Assembly (NCBI GenBank): GCA_011389555.1
Contig: JAABUD010000034.1
Coordinates: 1-64,000 of the forward strand
Length of the DNA: 64,000 nt
From: Desulfotignum sp.
GTDB lineage: Bacteria; Desulfobacterota; Desulfobacteria; Desulfobacterales; Desulfobacteraceae
Reading direction: 5' to 3'
The notes beneath the pieces were generated by a model that had not been told where the DNA came from, did not search any database, and saw only the letters and a list, made by a program, of their open reading frames with translations. Position numbers and translations under genes: made by a program. Positions 33,619 through 42,594 of this stretch are shown one piece after another (the first letter of the stretch is position 1; each line of letters starts with the position of its first letter).

Positions 33619-34664
33619 TCCACCCCCAGCACATAACAATTGAGCCCGGACCCCACCCCGAGGAAAGCCACAAAATCCCCGGGCTGCAAAAAATCCCGCT
33701 CATCGGCAATGGCCGCGGTGATGGGCAATGACACCGTGCCCACATTGCCTAACAAAGGAAACGTGGAAAAATCTTTGGCCATGTCCAGGCCCAGGGCGGC
33801 ATAGAACCGCTGGTGGTGAGTGGCGCCCACCTGATGGCCGATGACCTTGTCCGGCTTGTCGTCCGGCAGGCCCAGCAGCTGTTTCATGGCCTGGAATGTC
33901 CGGGTGGCCAGAATGAGCCCGTTTTCCAGAACCTCGTTGGCCCGGGTCCGCATGATCACTTTTGCATTTGTGGGCATGCCTTTTTCATCAAACCGCCAGA
34001 AGCACAGGTCATGGTGCTGGATGGCATTTTTCACCACCCCGCCTTTCAGGGCATGGTGGCGGATGTCGTCATCTCCCAGGGTCCCGTCCGTGAGAAGCAC
34101 GGCCGCCGCACCGGACCCGCCCGTCAGGGTGGCCACGGTGTCTTTGTAGAAATCAACGCTTTTGTGCAAATTGATCTCCTGGATGGTGCTGTCCACGATC
34201 TGCCGGGCGGTTTCACACGAGACCACCAGACCGGCTTTGATGTTGCCCAGCTCGATTTCATTGGCCACCTGGACCATGCCCGTGATCATGCCCAGACAGG
34301 CGGATTTGACATCATACACATGGGCATCGGGTCCGATGTTGAGCTGATGGGCGATATGGCACGAGGTGGCAGGCTCAAACCCGTCCTGGCAGACCCCGCA
34401 GAATACCAGCGCCCCGATGTCGGACGGATGGATGCCGGCCTGTTCCAAGGCCCTCTGACCGGCCACGGCCGCGTGATCGGCCAGGGTGTGATCCTCATCC
34501 CAGTACCTTCGCTCCCGGATCCCGGTCAACGCTTCCAGCTGGCCGGGTTGGAATCCCACGGCATCCAGGAACGGTTTGATCCTTGCTTCGATCTGGGCCG
34601 TGGTGACGATGTGAGGCGGCAGTTCATATCCGAATGAAGTGATAAACACCTTGCTGTATTTCAT
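33612..34664 (-). CDS. oleA: OleA-type thiolase-superfamily condensing enzyme
   Basis: 350 aa. Typical OleA/FabH-like features are SFGYELPPHIVTTAQIE, GIRERRYWDEDHTLADHAA, the active-site cysteine in DVKSACLGMITGM, GHQVGATHHQRF with the catalytic histidine, and NVGTVSLPITAA with the asparagine. OleA condenses two fatty acyl-CoA (or acyl-ACP) head to head to a beta-keto acid. Its ATG overlaps the PfaC-like stop (ATGA), so translation is coupled, and it overlaps oleB downstream. FabH/KASIII is the alternative family; the oleB and oleC partners favour OleA. Confidence 0.88.
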   Translation of the reverse strand: MKYSKVFITSFGYELPPHIVTTAQIEARIKPFLDAVGFQPGQLEALTGIRERRYWDEDHTLADHAAVAGQRALEQAGIHPSDIGALVFCGVCQDGFEPATSCHIAHQLNIGPDAHVYDVKSACLGMITGMVQVANEIELGNIKAGLVVSCETARQIVDSTIQEINLHKSVDFYKDTVATLTGGSGAAAVLLTDGTLGDDDIRHHALKGGVVKNAIQHHDLCFWRFDEKGMPTNAKVIMRTRANEVLENGLILATRTFQAMKQLLGLPDDKPDKVIGHQVGATHHQRFYAALGLDMAKDFSTFPLLGNVGTVSLPITAAIADERDFLQPGDFVAFLGVGSGLNCYVLGVEW

Positions 34665-37600
34665 TTAAGTCTCCACACGTGTCTGAGCGTGTCCCGGGAG
34701 ACCCCGGTCAGGGTCATTCCCATATCTTTGTATAAAACAATGCGCAGGTCATCGGCAAACATATGCGCATTTGCAATGACAAACGGCTGTCCATCCGCTG
34801 CTGTATACCCCATCTGTTTGATTTCGATCTCATACCGGGCTTTTTTTGTGTCCGGCGTTACCGGGCCCCGGCATTTGAGATCGCTTTCATTGTTTGGCAG
34901 CACATTGAACCGGGCCACAGGATCCGGGCTGACCCACCCCATTCGCTGGACAAAAATCCGCAGGGCATGGGCGCAGCATTCATACATCAACGTGCCGGGC
35001 ATGACCGGGTCATCAATGAAATGACAGGTGAGAAACCAGGCATCCGGTCGGATATCCGCTTCCGCCACAATGGTTCCCAGGCCGTATCTGCCCCCGTTGG
35101 GATCAAAGGATAATACCCGGTCGATGAGGTGCATGGGCCCGCCGGGCAGGCGCTGGGCCTCTCCCAGGGTCATGCCGGAAAAATCATTGCCAAATGCGTC
35201 TGCCAGATTGCCGGAGCGCAAATGAGCGATCCGGCTCTCATCAAAGGCCGCCGGCCATACCCGTACCAGAGGGTCGAACCCGTGTTCGGGAAGAACCGGG
35301 GTCTGGTCCTGTTTTTTGATTACAATGCCGCCCGATTTTTCGACCTCGGCTTCCGTGAAAAAACCGGCACAACCGTCCCGCATGGAGATGAACAACTGCC
35401 GGTTGATATAGCCTTTGTAGTGAAAAAAGAACAGAAACACATCCCCTTGTTTCAGAAACCGGTCAATGCAGATGTGGTATTCAATGGTTTCTCCGGGTTC
35501 GGGCAACGGCCGGTGAAAGGTGACTCTGGCATCCAGCAGCCGGTATTTGCGCGTGCCTTTGACCTGGTGGTCAATCCCCAGAAAGACACATAAAAACAGG
35601 TCTGCCTGGCCCGCTTCAATGGAAATGGACACCGGAGCCACGCCCCCGTCCAGATACCAGGCATCTGGCTGCACATCATGCTGGGTGATGATTTTTCCCG
35701 GCCCCAGTGAACAGGGGGTCCCCTCAATGGCCATGATCCGGTCCACCAGCATCAACGGGTCATCCGGCAGCCGGACCCGCACGGGATAGGTGTCGATGAT
35801 GTCAAAGTCCGGGCCCAGCACGTTTCCGGCCCGGCCGACGGCAAATTCCATGCACTGGTCCCGGGTGAACAGCGGGGGCGTGGCGATGGGCTGTGGATCC
35901 ACGTTTTCACTGGATGGCGGTTCAAACCCGGGCTCCCGGGTCAGGGCGGCAGCAGCCCGGGTCAATGCAGCGAACTGGGTCTGCATATGATCCATATTGG
36001 TTTGGGAAAACGCCAGAAATTTTTCATGGGCCCGGGCCGTGATATCCGATGCTTCAACCAGAGCATCCGGATCCACGTACAAGGGGCCGGAAAGACCCGT
36101 GACCGGGGCAGAAGGCGGGGCAGAAGGCGGGGCCGGCGCCGAAGCAGAATCCGCAGCCGGCGCCGGCGACGGGTTCAGGCGGTTCAGCAGATCTTCGGGA
36201 ATCGGGGGCCGGGTGGTCGGGATGGACAGGGGGTGCCGGTTGGGTGTGGCATGGGACGGTTGCAGACCGGCATCCGGTGGAACGGATGAGGAAACCGGGT
36301 CCGGCGGCTGCCCAAGCAGGCAAAAAGCGGTTGCGCCATCCCGGGTCATGGCCCCAGCCATGGCATGCCTCAGGGGGGTGGAGGATGTTTCCGGCCATGG
36401 CACCGGGGCATCCGGTATGACAAAATTTTGTTTGTTCATGCCCTGTAATCCGGGGCCCGCCCGGAAACCCGGAATGGTGGCGTGATAAAGGCACAGGGCC
36501 GAATGAATGATACTGACCAGTCCGAATATTCCCCGGGTGTCTCCGGCCAGGCCGGCGGACCAGCCCAGAACACAAGGCGTTTTGTCATCAGGGCGTTTCA
36601 GATGGGTCAGGGCATGGGCTTCCACAGCCCCCAGGGGACCATGTCCGCCGGCATGGGTATTGAAAAACGACAGGTCTGAAAATGTGATTCCCGCATCGGT
36701 CAGACATTGTTTCAGGGGAGCCATATAAGGAAATTCCGGTTCTTTATGATCCCGGGTGACAGGGCCGCCGCTGCTGCCTGAAACGCCCTGGATCACCGCA
36801 TAAATCCGATCCTTGTCTTTTCTGGCATCTGCCAGACGTTTGACGATGATGGCCCCGGCCCCTTCGGCCGGCCGGGCCGGAACCCCGGGAAGGCTCGCCT
36901 GATTCAGGCAGAAGGACCGGATATCTCCGGCCATGTCCACGCCGGCACAGATGAACCAGTCGGTTTCTCTGGCTGCCAGAGACCGGGTTCCCACCTCAAC
37001 GGCTTTCATGCCCGAGGCCGCATCGGCTGAAACGGTGAAACAGGGGCCTCCCAGCTTGAATTCCCGGGCCACCCGGGAAGCGGCAATTCCGCCCAAGGCC
37101 CCTAAGGTGCGATTGAATGTCAATGGCGGGGAAAGCGGGTCCTGAAGCGAATCCTCCAGGTCATGGGCATACCATCGCAATGAAAAATCCGCAGCCCCGA
37201 AATCAAAATCAATGCCCACGGCACACCCGGCCCGGGTCCGCAATACATCCTGATTGTCCGGGCGGTGCGGGATATGAGCATCGGCCAGGGCCCCTTTGAC
37301 CGCCTGGAGCAGCACCAGATGCTGGGGCAGGATATCGGGAATCTGCACCGGAGGAATGTGAAATTCATCCATGGCCAGGGACAGGGCAGTCAGGTATCCG
37401 GCCGGCCGTTGGGGTTGATCCGGCGGCAGATGGTCCCTGCGCCGCCATCTGTCAGCCGCCGGGGCAGGACAAGGGGATGTGCGGCCCAGTATCATATCTG
37501 TGAACTGTGTCAGATCCGGGCAGTCACCCGTCAGAACCTGCATGCCCACAATCGCAAATGGGTCTGAATCGTTTTCTAACGCAACGGGTTTATCAGAAGA

Positions 37601-38962
37601 TGCGGCCCGCTTGGAGGCAGGCATTGATGAATAAGCCCGGGATTCAATAGGTTCTTCCACCAGAATATGGGCGTTGATGCCGCCGAACCCAAACGCGGAG
37701 ACACCGGCCCGTCTGGGTTCTCCCGGACGTGAAGGGATCCATTCATCCGCTTTTGTCTGAACCTGTACCCGGGTGTTTTCCAATGGATGCGCATCCGGCA
37801 GGGCCGTGAAATTACAGGATGGCGGCAGCATTTTCCGGTTCATGGCCAGAAGCGTTTTAATGATTCCGGCGGCACCGGCCGCGGTGAGCAAATGTCCGAT
37901 ATTGGATTTCACGGATCCGATGGCCAGAGAGGTGTCCATGCAGTCATGTTTTTCCAGCATGGCCCGGATACTGGTCAGTTCCACCTTGTCTCCCACCGGG
38001 GTTCCGGAACCGTGACACTCCATGTACTGCAGATGGCCCAATGACAGGCCCGCCATATCATAAGCCGCAGCCATGGCCCGCACCTGGCCTTCGGATGCCG
38101 GGGCCACCAGGTTGCCTTCAATATCGTTGGAAATCCCCCAGCCTTTGATCACCCCGTGGATGGTATCGCCGCAGGCCAGAGCGTCGGACAGCCGTTTGAG
38201 CACCAGGATCCCGCAGCCTTCTCCCACCACCAGGCCGTCGGCCTGCCCGTCGAACGGGGCGCACCGGCCGGACGGCGATAACGCGGCCAGCTGGGAAAAC
38301 CCGATCTGGGTGTACAAGGAATCCGGCCGGGACACCCCTCCGGTGACCATGACATCTGCCTTGCCGGAGATCAGTTGTTCACAGGCCAGCTGGATGGCAA
38401 CCAGCGACGATGCACAGGCGGCATCCAGTGTATAACTGCCGGCGTTCAGCCGTAACGCCCGGGCCAGGATTGCCGCCGGCGCCGAGACCATGGCACAGGC
38501 CAGGGCATCGGAAGGAGACGTGGGGCGGGGATTTTTGGCGCACAGCAATTCTCTGGAAAACGCGGATGCCGTGTCCGTGGGAAGGGCAATGGCTGCCAGG
38601 ATCACGCCCGTGCGCTGTTTTACATCTTCCGGCAGGTGGCACTCCCGGCATGCGGTCCGCCCGGCGGTCAACACCAGGTGATGCACCGGATCCAGAATCG
38701 ACAAAAAGGCTTCGTCCATGTCCAGCCCCGTGGGATCAAAGCAAAAATCGGTAATCAGGCCGGCCCGGTCGGATACTGCCCGGTCCGGACAAACAGCAGA
38801 AACCACCATCTTTTTGACCGGCGCAATCCACCGGTGGGCCGGAACCTGGATAATATGCTGTTTTTTTTCCAGAATATGGGTGATGAACCGCTGGTTGTCA
38901 GGGGCTCCCGGAAAAATGCCGGCCATGGAAACCACGGCGATATGCGGGGCATGGGATGTCAT
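34661..38962 (-). CDS. PfaC-like PUFA-synthase megasynthase (KS-CLF-DH-DH)
   Basis: 1433 aa. Order: KS (about 5-430) with the cysteine in LDAACASSLVAIQLA and both histidines in ECHGSGTPVGDKVE and KSNIGHLLTAAGAAG; CLF (about 470-890), whose cysteine is replaced (FTVSADAASGMKAVEVG) and whose NIGH site reads SAGLAGDTRG; a Pro/Ala-rich linker; FabA-like DH1 (about 1060-1220, WYLDGGVAPVSISIEAGQAD, FHRPLPEPGETI) and DH2 (about 1275-1433, CHFIDDPVMPGTLMYE). This is the full PfaC architecture of omega-3 PUFA synthases. There is no ACP, KR, AT or ER here, and pfaA, pfaB and pfaD are not in view, so the extender machinery must come from elsewhere. It overlaps oleA by 4 bp. Confidence 0.87.
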   Translation of the reverse strand: MTSHAPHIAVVSMAGIFPGAPDNQRFITHILEKKQHIIQVPAHRWIAPVKKMVVSAVCPDRAVSDRAGLITDFCFDPTGLDMDEAFLSILDPVHHLVLTAGRTACRECHLPEDVKQRTGVILAAIALPTDTASAFSRELLCAKNPRPTSPSDALACAMVSAPAAILARALRLNAGSYTLDAACASSLVAIQLACEQLISGKADVMVTGGVSRPDSLYTQIGFSQLAALSPSGRCAPFDGQADGLVVGEGCGILVLKRLSDALACGDTIHGVIKGWGISNDIEGNLVAPASEGQVRAMAAAYDMAGLSLGHLQYMECHGSGTPVGDKVELTSIRAMLEKHDCMDTSLAIGSVKSNIGHLLTAAGAAGIIKTLLAMNRKMLPPSCNFTALPDAHPLENTRVQVQTKADEWIPSRPGEPRRAGVSAFGFGGINAHILVEEPIESRAYSSMPASKRAASSDKPVALENDSDPFAIVGMQVLTGDCPDLTQFTDMILGRTSPCPAPAADRWRRRDHLPPDQPQRPAGYLTALSLAMDEFHIPPVQIPDILPQHLVLLQAVKGALADAHIPHRPDNQDVLRTRAGCAVGIDFDFGAADFSLRWYAHDLEDSLQDPLSPPLTFNRTLGALGGIAASRVAREFKLGGPCFTVSADAASGMKAVEVGTRSLAARETDWFICAGVDMAGDIRSFCLNQASLPGVPARPAEGAGAIIVKRLADARKDKDRIYAVIQGVSGSSGGPVTRDHKEPEFPYMAPLKQCLTDAGITFSDLSFFNTHAGGHGPLGAVEAHALTHLKRPDDKTPCVLGWSAGLAGDTRGIFGLVSIIHSALCLYHATIPGFRAGPGLQGMNKQNFVIPDAPVPWPETSSTPLRHAMAGAMTRDGATAFCLLGQPPDPVSSSVPPDAGLQPSHATPNRHPLSIPTTRPPIPEDLLNRLNPSPAPAADSASAPAPPSAPPSAPVTGLSGPLYVDPDALVEASDITARAHEKFLAFSQTNMDHMQTQFAALTRAAAALTREPGFEPPSSENVDPQPIATPPLFTRDQCMEFAVGRAGNVLGPDFDIIDTYPVRVRLPDDPLMLVDRIMAIEGTPCSLGPGKIITQHDVQPDAWYLDGGVAPVSISIEAGQADLFLCVFLGIDHQVKGTRKYRLLDARVTFHRPLPEPGETIEYHICIDRFLKQGDVFLFFFHYKGYINRQLFISMRDGCAGFFTEAEVEKSGGIVIKKQDQTPVLPEHGFDPLVRVWPAAFDESRIAHLRSGNLADAFGNDFSGMTLGEAQRLPGGPMHLIDRVLSFDPNGGRYGLGTIVAEADIRPDAWFLTCHFIDDPVMPGTLMYECCAHALRIFVQRMGWVSPDPVARFNVLPNNESDLKCRGPVTPDTKKARYEIEIKQMGYTAADGQPFVIANAHMFADDLRIVLYKDMGMTLTGVSRDTLRHVWRLK

Positions 38963-39036
38963 AGGGGGTCATATAATGGAGAAGAAAAAGGATTTCAAGG
39001 TGTACGTTGTAAAATTTGTGTAAAATGACTGCAAGG

Positions 39037-39771
39037 TTAAAAAAATACAAGGAAAAATCCCTGGATCACAGGGCGTGCCAGAAGCAGGACCGTGATGCCT
39101 GTCAGGAAAACAGCCAGGCCGAGATCCCAGCGATTTTCACGCCTTCGGTCATCATATCCCAGGATCCATCCCAGAGCCATGCCGCCGATCAATCCCCCGG
39201 CATGGCCCCAGTTATTGATATTGGGCAGCAGAAATCCGATCACGGCCAGGCTGATGATCCATCCGGAGGTCTGCTGATACACCTGCTGTGCCCGGAGCCC
39301 TTTGCTGGACCGGCCGAAATACAACAGCGCACCAATGAGCCCGCACAACCCGGAAGACGCCCCAATGGTCAACGGCACGTTTCCCATCACGGAAAGCAGA
39401 AATCCGGCTGCGCCGGAAAGGGTGTAGATCGAAAACATCCGGAACACGCCGTATTCAACCATGACCAGCGGGGCCACGGTTTTCAGGGCCAGCATGTTGA
39501 ACACGATATGCAGCAGGCTGCCGTGAAGCCAGTTGGCCGTGATCAACGATTCCCAGGCCTGATACGCCTGGATGGGAATTTTGCCGGAAGCACCTAAAAA
39601 CACGAGTACATCCGTGGCAGGGCTCAACGCGTTGAAGGGATTGAATCCCGTATGCATGGATCGGCCGCTGAAAATCAGGCTGATAATGAACAGGAGGACA
39701 TTGGTATAAATAATGGTGTTCAGCACCCGGGAAGGGGTGACTGCGTTCAGATAGGATCGGTTGACAGTCAT
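39037..39771 (-). CDS. Rhomboid-family intramembrane serine protease
   Basis: 244 aa, about six or seven transmembrane helices. The catalytic serine is in IGASSGLCGLIGALL and the histidine in NNWGHAGGLIGGM; the N-terminal loop HGSLLHIVFNMLALK is the rhomboid HxxxN-like motif. Rhomboids cut transmembrane substrates within the membrane. It is encoded 74 bp upstream of the PfaC-like gene on the same strand, so the pfaC-ole unit may share its transcript. No link between the functions is shown. Confidence 0.9.
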   Translation of the reverse strand: MTVNRSYLNAVTPSRVLNTIIYTNVLLFIISLIFSGRSMHTGFNPFNALSPATDVLVFLGASGKIPIQAYQAWESLITANWLHGSLLHIVFNMLALKTVAPLVMVEYGVFRMFSIYTLSGAAGFLLSVMGNVPLTIGASSGLCGLIGALLYFGRSSKGLRAQQVYQQTSGWIISLAVIGFLLPNINNWGHAGGLIGGMALGWILGYDDRRRENRWDLGLAVFLTGITVLLLARPVIQGFFLVFF

Positions 39772-39801
39772 ACGGATATTATTTCCTTGTGACGCATGGG
39801 C

Positions 39802-40347
39802 TTAATTGAGTTTGACCGGTTTGATGTGAACCGCTGCCAGATATTCCTTGACCCCACCCAGGGTCAGGGCGAACATTTTGGATCCCGTGAGCATGGCCAC
39901 GGGGTCATCCGGATGTCCGCAGGTTTTTGCAAACGCAGGCCCCATGACCGCAGACGGGTCAATGGTATTGTCGGCGGTCTTGTGCATCTGCTGAACATAG
40001 GTGTCCAGCCGTTCCTTGAGAATCTTGAAATAATCAATGGGCTGACCCGTGGTGGTTTCGGTAAGGGTGGAGATATTTTGGGAAAATTCCTGGATCATCT
40101 GCCAGAACGCATCCGATAACAACGGTTTGTTTTTGTCGCTGACGGGCATGAAAAAAGAAATGCCCCATCCCACGGTCAGGATTTTTAAAATGCCCAGTTC
40201 ATATTCCAGGGTGACCTGGTTCAGACCGGATTCCTTGGGCAACGATGCCAGGATTGTTTTCAAATCGGTCCGGTCAACGGCAAACACGGCAAGATTTCTG
40301 GCGGTTTCTTCCACGGTCAGGTGCATGGACGGGTTTTGGGGAGTCAT
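39802..40347 (-). CDS. Hypothetical protein
   Basis: 181 aa from the ATG at 40347 (MTPQNPSMHLTVEETARNLA), preceded by GGAAGG; an ATG five codons upstream has no site. It is soluble, mixed alpha/beta, with no motif I recognise. Segments include LEYELGILKILTVGWGISFFMPVS and LGGVKEYLAAVHIK. It stands 30 bp upstream of the rhomboid gene, same strand, and could belong to its transcript. Confidence 0.65.
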   Translation of the reverse strand: MTPQNPSMHLTVEETARNLAVFAVDRTDLKTILASLPKESGLNQVTLEYELGILKILTVGWGISFFMPVSDKNKPLLSDAFWQMIQEFSQNISTLTETTTGQPIDYFKILKERLDTYVQQMHKTADNTIDPSAVMGPAFAKTCGHPDDPVAMLTGSKMFALTLGGVKEYLAAVHIKPVKLN

Positions 40348-40442
40348 AAATACGCCTTCCATTTAAGGTATACAAAACAGGTGATTTATGGCATAACATA
40401 CAGCATTCAAACCGAAATATCCAGAAAGGAAAGGGCATTCCC

Positions 40443-40679
40443 TTGGCAAAGATTCATATCACACTCAAACTGTTTGCCACCCTGGCACCTTATCTGCCTG
40501 AAAATGCGGATCACTTTCACATTCCGGACGGCACCACGGTGCAGGCTCTGATCACGGACCTTCAACTGCCGTCCGATGCCGTGAAACTGATTTTTGTCAA
40601 CGGCAGAAAACAGGAAACAACCTATGTGCTCAAACCCGGAGACCGGCTGGGACTGTTTCCCCCGGTGGGAGGAGGATGA
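40443..40679 (+). CDS. MoaD/ThiS-family ubiquitin-like sulfur carrier
   Basis: 78 aa from a TTG start (MAKIHITLKLFATLAPYLP) behind AGGAAAG. The beta-grasp fold ends in LGLFPPVGGG, the C-terminal di-glycine that is activated as an acyl-adenylate or thiocarboxylate. Sulfur carriers of this type supply molybdopterin, thiamine or cysteine synthesis. It is followed immediately by a ThiF/MoeB-type activating enzyme, the expected partner. Which pathway it serves is not decidable here. Its stop overlaps an ATG, but the partner probably starts at 40685. Confidence 0.88.
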   Translation: MAKIHITLKLFATLAPYLPENADHFHIPDGTTVQALITDLQLPSDAVKLIFVNGRKQETTYVLKPGDRLGLFPPVGGG

Positions 40680-40684
40680 TCCCC

Positions 40685-41386
40685 ATGTCCATTGGAACTG
40701 AACGCTATGATCGTAATTTTGACACATTGACCCGACCCCAGCAGGCACAACTGGCATCATTCCGGGTGGCGGTGCTGGGCTTAGGCGGTCTGGGGGGCGG
40801 CGTCAGTGAAATGCTGGCCCGGACCGGTGTGGGGCATCTCACCTTGATCGACGGGGATGTGTTTGAACCCAGCAATCTGAACCGGCAGCTGTTCTGCACG
40901 GAAGAGGTGGTAGGCGTTTCCAAGGCCCTGGCCGCAGAAAAACGAATCCGGGCCGTCAATTCCCAGGTAAAAGTCACAGCGGTTCACCAGTATGCCGATG
41001 ATGATACCCTGTATGACCTGATCCAAGACTGTGACCTGGTGGTGGACTGCCTGGACTCCATCCCGGCCCGGTTCATGCTTGAACATGCGGCCAAAAAAGC
41101 ACAAATCCCCCTGGTGGCCGGTGCCATTGCCGGAGTGACCGGACAGGTGACCGTGATTTTTCCCCAAGACAAAGGGTATGAACTCATTTATGGCAAAAAA
41201 GAACACCTGCCCGCCAAAGGCATCGAGTCCCGCACCGGCAATATCTCCTATTGCGCCCTGATGGTGGCGGCCCTCCAGGCTTCGGAATGCATCAAAGTGC
41301 TGCTGGACCGGGGCGATATCCTGCGCAACAAACTGCTGATCATGGAATTATGGTCCAATTCATTCGAGGTGATGGATCTGGTATGA
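40685..41386 (+). CDS. ThiF/MoeB/HesA-family E1-like adenylyltransferase
   Basis: 233 aa from ATG 40685 (MSIGTERYDRNFDTLT); an ATG three codons earlier overlaps the MoaD stop, but GGAGG at 40671 is better spaced for 40685. The nucleotide loop GLGGLGGGVSEMLARTGVG, the arginine in NLNRQL, and DCLDSIPARFMLE are family hallmarks. I do not see the rhodanese domain or extra CxxC zinc pairs of the larger MoeB forms. It activates the preceding MoaD/ThiS protein by adenylation of its C-terminal glycine. Its stop overlaps the sirtuin start (ATGA). Confidence 0.88.
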   Translation: MSIGTERYDRNFDTLTRPQQAQLASFRVAVLGLGGLGGGVSEMLARTGVGHLTLIDGDVFEPSNLNRQLFCTEEVVGVSKALAAEKRIRAVNSQVKVTAVHQYADDDTLYDLIQDCDLVVDCLDSIPARFMLEHAAKKAQIPLVAGAIAGVTGQVTVIFPQDKGYELIYGKKEHLPAKGIESRTGNISYCALMVAALQASECIKVLLDRGDILRNKLLIMELWSNSFEVMDLV

Positions 41387-42144
41387 AACACACAGACCTG
41401 TACGAGAACGCTGCAGAAATCATCGTCAACGCCAAGCGGTGTGTGGCTTTCACGGGGGCCGGCATTTCCGTTGAAAGCGGGATCCCGCCCTTCAGGGGCG
41501 AAAACGGGCTGTGGAACAAGTATGATCCGGACAGCTTTGATATCCGCTATTTTCACCGGCACACCAAAGAATCCTGGCAGGTGATCCGGGAGATCTTTTA
41601 TGATTTGTTCGGAAAAGTCCGGCCCAACAAGGCCCATGCGGCCCTGGCACAATTGGAGGCCAGCGGGGTGGTGAAAAGCGTGATCACCCAGAATGTGGAC
41701 AACCTGCATTATGATGCCGGCTCCCGGGTGGTGCATGAGTTTCATGGATCGCTCAAGCGCCTGGCGTGCCTGGCCTGCCATGCCCGGTATCCCATTTCAG
41801 AGGTTAGCCTGGACCGGCTGCCGCCTGCCTGTCCCCGTTGTGAGGGGATACTGAAACCGGATGTGATTTTTTTCGGCGAATCCATCCCGGAACCGGCCGG
41901 GTCCCTGTCTTTTGAGGAAACCCGGCAGGCGGACTGCTTGATTCTCATCGGCACCACCGGTACCGTGGCACCGGCCAACCTGATCCCGTCGGCTGCCAGA
42001 TCCAACGGGGCCGCCATCATTGAAATCAACCCCGTGCCCTCGGAATATACATCCCGGGTGACCGATATTTTTCTGGAAGCCGGCGCCACAAACGCCATGA
42101 CCCGCCTGATGGAAAAAATATCCGGCAAAATTCGAAAACAATGA
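41383..42144 (+). CDS. SIR2-family NAD-dependent protein deacylase
   Basis: 253 aa from the ATG at 41383 (MKHTDLYENAAEIIVNAKRC). Sirtuin motifs are complete: FTGAGISVESGIPPFRG, QNVDNLHYDAGS, the catalytic histidine in EFHGSLKRL, four zinc cysteines in CLAC and CPRC, and GTTGTVAPANLIP. It removes acyl groups from protein lysines using NAD. The Cob-type desuccinylase specificity residues (Tyr/Arg) are not assessed. It is coupled to the ThiF gene, an unusual but operon-like pairing, and is followed by the HIT gene. Confidence 0.93.
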   Translation: MKHTDLYENAAEIIVNAKRCVAFTGAGISVESGIPPFRGENGLWNKYDPDSFDIRYFHRHTKESWQVIREIFYDLFGKVRPNKAHAALAQLEASGVVKSVITQNVDNLHYDAGSRVVHEFHGSLKRLACLACHARYPISEVSLDRLPPACPRCEGILKPDVIFFGESIPEPAGSLSFEETRQADCLILIGTTGTVAPANLIPSAARSNGAAIIEINPVPSEYTSRVTDIFLEAGATNAMTRLMEKISGKIRKQ

Positions 42145-42178
42145 CCCCTATTCCCCGGAATCTGCAAAGGAGTAACAC

Positions 42179-42520
42179 ATGCCTGACGACTGTCTTTTCT
42201 GTAACATTGTCAACAAAAAGACCGACACCCGGTTGTTATACGAAGACGACACCTATGTGGTGTTCAAGGATATCCACCCGGCCGCCCCGGTCCATCTGCT
42301 GCTGGTGCCCAAAATCCATATCCGCAGCATCAACGACCTCGAACCCGGTCACCAGGGACTGGTGGGGGGCCTGTTTCATCTGGCCGCCAAAATGGCCGGA
42401 GAACAGGGGGTGGACCAGTCCGGATACAAACTGTTTTTCAACGTGGAAAGGGGCGGGGGGCAGGTGATTTTCCACCTGCACCTGCACCTGGTCGGCGGGT
42501 GGCAGCGGACTGACAGGTAA
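42179..42520 (+). CDS. HIT-family nucleotide hydrolase/transferase
   Basis: 113 aa behind AAAGGAG. CLFCNIVNKKTDTRLLYEDD is the typical N-terminus, and the histidine triad reads FHLHLHLVGG with the motif HxHxHxx at residues about 98-102. HIT proteins (HinT-like) hydrolyse nucleoside phosphoramidates and are near-universal. It is the last gene of the MoaD-ThiF-sirtuin-HIT unit. No T-run terminator is visible after it. Confidence 0.93.
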   Translation: MPDDCLFCNIVNKKTDTRLLYEDDTYVVFKDIHPAAPVHLLLVPKIHIRSINDLEPGHQGLVGGLFHLAAKMAGEQGVDQSGYKLFFNVERGGGQVIFHLHLHLVGGWQRTDR

Positions 42521-42594
42521 TCATTTTTTCTGTTTCAGTGTAAAACCCCACTGCCAGAGGCAAACAGGGATCTTTGCGGGATAAAAAGATGGCA

